Assembly: GCA_030549495.1 (NCBI GenBank)
Contig: JAUIRK010000861.1
Coordinates: 1-64,000 of the forward strand
Origin: Nectonema munidae
Lineage: Eukaryota; Nematomorpha; Nectonematoida; Nectonematidae
DNA length: 64,000 nt
Reading direction: 5' to 3'
The translations under genes were made by a program, and so were the position numbers. Positions 57,541 through 64,000 of the stretch are shown here, piece after piece; within the stretch, counting starts at the first letter, position 1, and the number at the start of each line of letters is the position of its first letter. The notes below the pieces were generated by a model that was not told the origin of the DNA, made no database searches, and was given only the letters and a program-made list of their open reading frames with translations.

Positions 57541-58883
57541 GATCCGCTTTTTTGTCAACTTTTATAAAATGGCTTCAAATTGTTTCTAGAAGAATTTCAG
57601 GACAATTTTGATTATTTATCTTTAATATTATATTTCATAACAAATATATCAATTTGTATACAAACATAATAATCTTCCATTCACACATATACCCATTTTC
57701 AAGTAGGCTGTGTTTACTGGTTATATTCCTTTTTTTTTTTATAAAAAAATTAGTCAAACCTGACAAAATAATTTAAATATGACAGCCCATGTCAAAATTA
57801 AAATTTTGATTCTTTTAAAGTTTTTTATACATTTCAAGTATGCAGAATTTAATGGTGATGTTCATTTTTTATGAAATCAATAAAACCTGTCAAAAAATCG
57901 ATTAAACCTGTAAATCAATGTCAAATATATAAACATAAAAATAACTTCTACTTGCAGTATTTCTCTGGTAATTATTTTCTTAATTTATTTAATAAACCAA
58001 CTTTAGGTGTTTAATTCACTCAAAATATTTTATTCTACAGTAACTTATGTAACTTGATAGGACCTCCATCTTTTCGGCTACAAATTCGTTATCGGCTCGT
58101 AGTCTCTACGTCATATTATAATTTACAATATGTAATTTTGGTATTCATTCTATGATGATCCTTTTTTGGTAGCTCTTTTTTCATTAGAAATTTATATTCT
58201 TCAATGTGTGTTCGAAAATTTTTTTATAAGGATAAAATTACTTTTTTCCTCTCTCAAAGCATTCTGATTAAAGAATCTTCTTGGTGATCTTAGACTTTTT
58301 TATCAGTATCGTGTATTTTATTATCAAGCCTGAATATTTGTCAACCAATCTTATTTCAAAGGATTTTTTTCTGATGAATCATTCGTGATGTTGATTGTTC
58401 AATTACAAAAAGTTGTCAACGTTCTTCATCTAAAAAATTATCTCTTTGACACAAAAGGAAAAAGATGGACAAATTCAATTTAAATTAAAAAAATCTTGAT
58501 AGTGACTAAATTCTCACATATTGGCACCTGTGCCATTTTTGATAAATCTGACCCATTCTAAATTTTCAGAAACTCAGTTAACTCATCCTAGAAATTCAGT
58601 TAACTGTAATGCTAGATGATAGATTTAAATATTTTTCATTTATAAAAGAGAAACTTTTTTTTCACAATCAAAATCTTTTTTGAAGCATCTAATATTATAT
58701 AATTAAACCACTTACTAGTTCATTAGAACATTGTAGATCTTCCATTTAGTCAAGATACATATTTTTTTTAATTATTTGTTTTGATCACATGTTCTTTTTT
58801 CAATTAGTTTTCAACTTGGTTCCTTCTCTCATACAAATTTTCAAAAGATTTTATAATACGTTTTATTTTTTTTTAATAAATAT
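57541..58883. other. AT-rich spacer, no gene seen
   Basis: About 1.3 kb with no supported coding, element end or structured RNA. Confidence 0.55.
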
Positions 58884-58950
58884 TTCATATTCAAGATGAT
58901 TGTAGAAAGTATTATAAGCCAAAATATACAAAAAAAAGAGTATATTTTTA
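58884..58950. repeat. Repeat D, 5' part
   Basis: ATATTTCATATTCAAGATGA and the following bases up to GTATATTTTT recur at 63060-63129. It directly precedes the ~150-bp tandem array, which makes the array look like an expanded interior of repeat D. Confidence 0.7.
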
Positions 58951-58999
58951 CTATATATCTAATATGCAGCCGTTTTTTGAAATTTTTTTACAGAACTGT

Positions 59000-60590
59000 T
59001 TTCAGGCATACATTACTAATTCAATTGCCACTTCGAGATCTTTTTTAACCGTATTATCCAAAATCCAGTACAGAAATAAAATAAGCATAGTCGATTTGGT
59101 ATAAAACAGATATTTTATTTTTTTGAAAACAGTATCTAGAAGTAAACCGCAAATCTTATTCAAGCTTTCAGATATTTTAAAACCATAAATGCCAAACCTG
59201 AGTCCAAAAATGAAACCAGCATCTTCCATTTGGCATAAAAACACATATTTTATTTAAATTTCAAAAATATTTCTGCAGACATTAGACGTAAATCGAAAAT
59301 TTATTGACACTTTCAAACATTTAAAACCTCTAAATGCAAAAAATGATTTTAGAAATAAAAATTATCATGGTCGAATTGGTATAAAAACATATATTTCATG
59401 TAAAATTAGAGAGAATATTTTGGAATATAATTTTCAAACATAAACCGCAAATTTGATTGACACTAGCAGTAAGTCCTCTAAATGCGAAAACTGTGTTCAG
59501 AAATGAAATCATCATGATATATTTGCTATAAAAACAAATTTTAGAACTAAACGCAAATTTAATTGATACTTATATGTATTTTCAAATTCAAACTGCAAAA
59601 ATTGAGTCCATAAATGAAACTAGCATGGTTGATTTGGTATAAAAACATATATTTAATTGTAAAATTTGAATCAATGTTTTTGGAAACAATTTTTAGAAGT
59701 AAACCGCAAATTTGATTAACACTTATAGGTATTTTCATATCCTAAACGTAAAAAATGAGTCCAGAAATGAAACCAGCATGATTGATTTGGTATTAAAACA
59801 TATATTTCAAGAAAATATTTTTGGAGATAATTTTCAGAAGTAAACCGCAAATTTGATTAATACTTATAGGTATTTCCAAATCCTAAATGTAAAAAATGAG
59901 TTCAAAAATGAAAACAGCATGATCGATTTGGTATAAAAAAACAAATATTTCATGTAAAATTTATAGAATATTTTTGGAGATAGCTTTTAGAAGTAAACCG
60001 CAAATTTTGACTGATATTTTAAAACCTCTAAATGTGAAAAATGTGTTCAGAAATGAAAACAGCATGGTTGATTTGGTATAAAACATATATTTCATTGTAA
60101 AATTTGAATGAATGTATTTGGAGACAATTTTTAGAAGTAAACCGCAAATTTAATTAACACTTATAGGTATTTTCAGATCCTAAACGTAAAAAATGAGTCC
60201 AGAAATGAAACCAGCATGTCCGATTTAGTATAACACATATGTTTTTATGTAAAATGTGAAGGAATGTTTTTGGAGACAATTTTCAGAAGTAAACCGCAAA
60301 TTTGATTAACACTTATAGGTATTTTCAAATCCTAAATGTAAAAAAAAATGAGTCAAGAAATGAAAACAACATGATCGATTTGGTATAAAACATATTTTAT
60401 GTAAAATGTGAAGGAATGTTTTTTTGGAGACAATTTTCAGAAGTAAACCGCAAATTTGATTAACACATATAGATATTTTCATATCCTAAATGTAAAAAAT
60501 GAGTTCAGAAATGAAAACAGCATGACCGATTTAGTATAAAAACATATATTTTATGTAAAATTTGAAAGTATTTTTTATTAGATATATTTT
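59000..60590. repeat. Tandem array, ~150-bp units, about ten copies
   Basis: The motif AAGTAAACCGCAAATTT recurs near 59141, 59288, 59443, 59548, 59700, 59838, 59993, 60136, 60289 and 60442, spaced mostly 138-155 bases. Each unit also has GAGT(C/T)(C/A)AGAAATGAAA, CAGCATG(A/G)(T/C)CGATTTGG and ACATATATTT. Units diverge from each other, most at the left end, so the array is older than the large satellite. Non-coding. Confidence 0.9.
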
Positions 60591-60837
60591 TTGATCAATC
60601 AAAATTTTGATTGACATTTTCTAAAAAGTAGCCATGATTATTGAAAAAATTAAATATATAAAGTGTTATGCGTTCTAAACTGTATATAATTATAAATTTT
60701 CAGGGTATTATATAATATAGATCCTAAGTTATAAGGTTAAGTACAGATAATGTCAAAATTTTGCTGAAAAATAAATTTTTTTTATTTTGATTGACAGTTT
60801 TGGACATGAAGGGGTCATTCAACTACCATGAAAATGG

Positions 60838-60977
60838 GTTTCAAAAGATGCAGCTAGCGATTTTAGGAAAAGTCACAAAATTTGAAGGGATATGATTCAG
60901 CCAATTTTCTACAATTAATTTTTTATTAAATGAGGGGCGTTTTACGCCCCCCCCCCCCCCAGCACTAATAGGGTTAA
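60838..60977. repeat. Repeat D, right part, ending at TTAA
   Basis: Begins GTTTCAAAAGATGCAGCTAG and ends GGGGCGTTTTACG, a run of C, AGCACTAATAGGG, TTAA (60974-60977). The same sequence lies at 63131-63268, also ending in TTAA. On the other strand the end reads TTAACCCTATTAGTGCTG, like a piggyBac-type MITE terminus. Confidence 0.75.
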
Positions 60978-61274
60978 CAATGATAATAATCAACATGACT
61001 GCTTTGTGAAATTTAATAATTTTATACTCAACATATGCTGAATTCATTTATTACTATACTCAGTGTGCTGCCGCTTATCTTCAAAGAGTAAATAGACAAC
61101 TAAAACATCTCCTTTGCTACAAGTGTATATGATGTATTTGTAGTTTTTCATTTCACATTCACTCACATTTATGCAACAATCACGTCATTTCTCTGATTAC
61201 AGTTAGCACAATTGTTTGCATCAAAACGCCTTTGAAAAACAGATTTTTACCCGACAAATTATCATTTCTGCAAT
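60978..61274. other. Probable 5' region of the pogo element
   Basis: Unassigned sequence between repeat D and the transposase start codon. It should contain the left terminal repeat of the pogo element, but no match to CAGTCGACCCCCGTTATAAC was found here. Confidence 0.45.
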
Positions 61275-62807
61275 ATGGAGAACTTACTTAAACGCAAGCG
61301 CTGTGCTATCTCTGCATCACAGAAGCTAGAAGTTGTTCGCTATCATGAATATCATCCTAAAGCTAGTCAACAAGCTATTGCTGATAACTTCGGTATGGCT
61401 TGGGGGTATGAAGTCAAAAGACGAACCATTGGTGACATCATTCAACAGAAAGAGAAGTGGAAGACAGTCAATGAACCAATTACAAAACGTCAGAAAACCG
61501 CCAAACACACAGACTTAGAAGAGGCATTGTTTGTGTGGTTTAGTGGCATACGCAGCAATAACGCAATTGTAAACGACGACATCTTACGAAACAAGGCGAA
61601 AAAACTCGGCACTGAAATCGGCATCACTGACTTCTCCTACTCCAACGGGTGGCTTCATCGCTTTAAGCAGCGCTACAAGATCAAGTATCAGATCCTCAGC
61701 GGTGAAAGTGCCGGAGTAGACCAACAGATGGCCTTCGAAAAGCAACAAACACCATGAAAGACTACGAGCAACGCAACATATTCAAAATGGACGAGACCGG
61801 CCTCTTCTTCCGCCTACTACCCGACAGATCACTGACCACCTCCGACATGAAGAAGGGCACCAAGAAACTAAAAGACAGAATCACTGTAGCCCTTACCTGC
61901 AACGCCGATGGTACAGAAAAACTCAAGCCCCTCGTCATCGGACGAGTCAACAAGCCCAGATGCTTCAAAGACTTCAAGCACAAACTCTACGTCGACTACG
62001 ACTACAACGCCAAAGCCTGGATGACTTCGACTGTCTTCAACACTTACCTACGTGACCTTGACAAGAAGATGCGACTAAAGAGACGGCACATTCTTCTGAT
62101 TATGGACAACGCCCCAGCCCACATTGTACCAGACAGACTGACCAACATCAAAGTCCACTTTCTGCCGCCGACGACTTCCTGTCATCTACAGCCACTAGAC
62201 GCCGGCATTATACAGAACTTCAAAACTCACTTCAGACGACACCAACTCAACCAGATAGATCATTGACCAACTCGATGCCAACAGAAACCCTCACATCACA
62301 ATAGCTGAAGCCATACGCTACACCAAGAAAGCCTGGGACTCCGTGAAAGCCTCAATAATATCACATTGTTGGCAGCACACCGGCCTTATCGCCAAACCAG
62401 AACAACAACAAACCATAGAAGATGACGACGAAGACGACCTTCCACTCGATGAACTGCTACGAAGTACAACAAAAGCCCTAGACATTGACGCTTCCAATGC
62501 AATGTCTGCAGACAAGTTCACCGCTGTCGACAACATTGAAGAGACCTTGGCTGAACTTACAGACCAAGAACTCATTCAGTGTGTACGACCAACAGATGCT
62601 GACGACATATCAGATGACGAACCAGCACCGAAATCAAAACCAGTTATGAAGGATGTTCGGTCTGCCCTCAATTTGTGTAGAAGTTTTATTGAATGCAACA
62701 ATAACTGCACAGATTTGTTCTTATTAGAAAAATTAGAAAAAAGATTGGATACTGTTGGGAAATGCACCACGAAACAAAAAACTATATTAGATTTTTTTTC
62801 CAAATAA
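61275..62807 (+). pseudogene. pogo/Tigger transposase, two frame breaks
   Basis: Cut-and-paste transposase of the CENP-B/pogo branch. The N-terminus MENLLKRKRCAISASQKLEV starts a Psq/CENP-B helix-turn-helix (residues 8-60); a second helix-turn-helix follows (LEEALFVWFSGIRSNN to YSNGWLHRFKQRY, residues 80-140). The DDE_1 core lies in the next frame: KMDETGLFF (first Asp), LLIMDNAPAH (second) and LQPLDAGIIQNFK (third Asp), with 30 residues between the last two. The tail, in a third frame from about 62263, is DQLDANRNPHITIAEAIRYT, an acidic stretch, and KTILDFFSK at the stop 62807. Breaks: the first frame ends at TGA in an ATGA overlap at 61754-61757; a 1-base shift lies near 62262. Total about 510 codons, near the usual size. 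All catalytic residues are retained, so inactivation looks recent. Confidence 0.88.
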
Positions 62808-63057
62808 ATTTATATTATTTTCGGCTTGGTTTTTATTTTTTTTATTCAAAGATGTTCACTAACACAAACGATAAAATAAAAATATTCACTACGAGAACAC
62901 TTCTACATACTTGCACTACATGGCATTACGTATGATCTCAAATATGGCATAATGCAACAAAATATGGATACGTTATGAATCCCGCGATTTACCGCCAACC
63001 CCGCTATAACGCCAATTTTGTATGGTCCCGATAGTGCGTTATAACGGGGGTCGACTG
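62808..63057. repeat. 3' region and right TIR of the pogo element
   Basis: After the stop codon comes an AT-rich 3' region, then ACCGCCAACCCCGCTATAACG and CGTTATAACGGGGGTCGACT, the terminal repeat ending at 63057. It contains its own short inverted parts (TATAACG/CGTTATA). Confidence 0.75.
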
Positions 63058-63059
63058 TA

Positions 63060-63268
63060 TATATTTCATATTCAAGATGATTGAAGAAATTATTATAAGC
63101 CAAAATATACAAAAAAAAAAGTATATTTTTGGTATCAAAAGATGCAGCTAGCGATTTTAAGAAAAGTCACGAAATTTGAAGAGATATGATTCAGCTAATT
63201 TTGTACAATTAATTTTTTAGTGAAGAGGGGCGTTTTACGCCCCCCCCCCTCAGCACTAATAGGGTTAA
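63060..63268. repeat. Repeat D, copy interrupted by pogo
   Basis: Carries both parts of the family: TATTTCATATTCAAGATGAT as at 58884 and TATCAAAAGATGCAGCTAGC as at 60838, without the 150-bp array between. Ends with a C run, AGCACTAATAGGG and TTAA (63265-63268). Its left part is cut by the pogo element. Confidence 0.75.
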
Positions 63269-63519
63269 TAAAATTTTCACTATACCTATGATGATAGTAG
63301 TTTTTTGCCCACTTGAATGTGTTGCATACGATCATTTACCAGGGATTTTTACATGCTAAATTTGTCTTAAAAACTTATGAAAATTTGAACTATTTAAACT
63401 CCATATTTTTTTTTACTTACTTACAAAAAAATTTAGTTTTGTAATTTAATAAAATTCGAATTAACTAAGTAAATGAACATTTTAATTATTGAAATTTTTC
63501 TTTCTAAATTTACAGATGA
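63269..63519. other. AT-rich spacer, no gene seen
   Basis: No supported feature; ends in a T-rich tract and AG at 63514-63515 that could be a splice acceptor for the Cys-rich fragment downstream. Confidence 0.4.
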
Positions 63520-63639
63520 AAACTTGATCCAAGAAAAGAGGATAATAAAACAAGTGTCAAATGCCCAAAGTGTAATATTTTCATTTGCAAAAATCATCAA
63601 AAATTTGCATGCGAAAACTGTGTTATTACTTTTACTTAA
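63520..63639 (+). pseudogene. piggyBac-type C-terminal Cys-rich fragment
   Basis: Reads LDPRKEDNKTSVKCPKCNIF, ICKNHQKFACENCV and a stop at 63639. C-x2-C-x4-C-x3-H-x4-C-x2-C resembles the zinc-binding C-terminus of piggyBac transposases, preceded by a basic Lys/Arg stretch as in that family. It has an in-frame TGA upstream at 63517, so no longer protein is visible. Other small zinc domains remain possible. Confidence 0.5.
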
Positions 63640-63829
63640 AGTAATAATTTTCCTAATAATTTAATCTTTTCTATTGGTTAACCTCCTCCACACTCTCCTT
63701 TTTCAAATAATTTTCATTATGAAAAAGTTAAACACACAAATCATATCATGCCTATTGAGGAGCCCAAAAGTTAACAATGTATTTAAATATTGAATCAAAA
63801 GGATATAACCCTTCTAATAAGCTCTTGTC
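63640..63829. other. Spacer, no gene seen
   Basis: Short AT-rich stretch between two transposase relics. Confidence 0.4.
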
Positions 63830-64000
63830 TCACATAAACTCACCCATATGAGTCCCGTAGACCTCTGTGAGTGCTATTGTGTCCCTCATTTCTTTCTTTA
63901 GCATTTTTTCAATATCTTTGATTATTTTGGATAGAGCTTCATTAGTAGGATTTATAAAGTGTTGAGAATGATTGACAATTAGATGTTGATACTTGATACT
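63830..64000 (-). pseudogene. ISXO2/Merlin-like transposase C-terminal part
   Basis: Minus-strand frame entering from the right edge: SIKYQHLIVNHSQHFINPTN, then a charged segment and YGTHMGEFM followed by TGA at 63830-63832. VNHSxxFxxP and the final GEFM(W) are characteristic of the ISXO2-like DDE domain found in eukaryotic Merlin elements. The TGA sits where Trp (TGG) is expected, so the frame is probably prematurely ended by one base change. The rest lies outside the window. Confidence 0.65.

Larger units (their letters stand above)
61275..63057 (+). mobile_element. pogo/Tigger-like DNA transposon
   Basis: Carries a nearly complete transposase (61275-62807) and a right terminal repeat: the reverse complement of its end reads CAGTCGACCCCCGTTATAAC, followed by a TA (63058-63059), the target for this family. 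The left terminal repeat is not visible, so the element is 5'-truncated or rearranged. From about 61490 to 62640 the sequence is much richer in G+C, with many C-ending codons, than anything else in the window. It is inserted in a copy of repeat D. Confidence 0.85.

Noticed and set aside
59002-59244. 80-codon frame in the 150-bp array
   Set aside because: It spans repeat units and is not preserved in the other units.

Overview
The window reads as nuclear DNA of an AT-rich invertebrate animal, most likely an arthropod. The evidence is a spliced thioredoxin gene, tRNA-derived SINEs, several LINE clades and many animal-type DNA transposons. I cannot name the species from sequence alone. There is no sign of prokaryotic gene organisation: coding pieces are short, intron-split or broken, and most open frames in the AT-rich spacers are chance.

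Layout. Bases 1-19404 are one unbroken satellite array of about 250 monomers of 76-77 bp, open at the left window edge, with nested higher-order periods (153 bp, about 230 bp, about 2.15 kb and 4.37 kb). From 19405 on lies a transposon graveyard. It holds a 5'-truncated RNase H-bearing LINE (19509-21412, minus), a LINE reverse-transcriptase relic (22575-23290, plus), and a full-length two-ORF LINE with an 11-bp target duplication (23721-28062, minus). A 627-bp hAT MITE with a perfect 8-bp target duplication (29562-30188), a hAT transposase tail (30700-31093) and a FLYWCH/MULE transposase relic (33341-35130, minus) follow, and 35.5-37.6 kb is full of local tandem duplications.

The only convincing host gene is a thioredoxin on the plus strand (visible coding exons 40047-43885). 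Its introns carry hAT-type insertions at 40777-41194 and 42063-43138, and another at 39381-39608 lies in the presumed first intron. Downstream are a piggyBac transposase relic (44941-45900, minus) and a hAT transposase C-terminus split by a 3.05-kb TIR element (47059-50110) that made a TTA duplication and holds an old Ty3/Gypsy fossil. Then come an IS630/Tc1-like relic (52659-52960), an RTE-like LINE (55250-57095) inside a pair of 58-bp inverted repeats, a ~150-bp tandem array (59000-60590), a nearly complete pogo/Tigger transposase of distinctly higher G+C (61275-63057), a piggyBac-type Cys-rich tail (63520-63639) and an ISXO2/Merlin-like fragment at the right edge. Three copies of one tRNA-derived SINE, all minus, lie at 32887, 46062 and 57220.

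The genes do not form a pathway. What links them is nested insertion history. The most informative signals are the layered satellite periodicity, insertion events that can be resolved to exact target duplications, and a functional-looking thioredoxin gene tolerating hAT elements in its introns. I found no clear evidence of a wholly new biological system.
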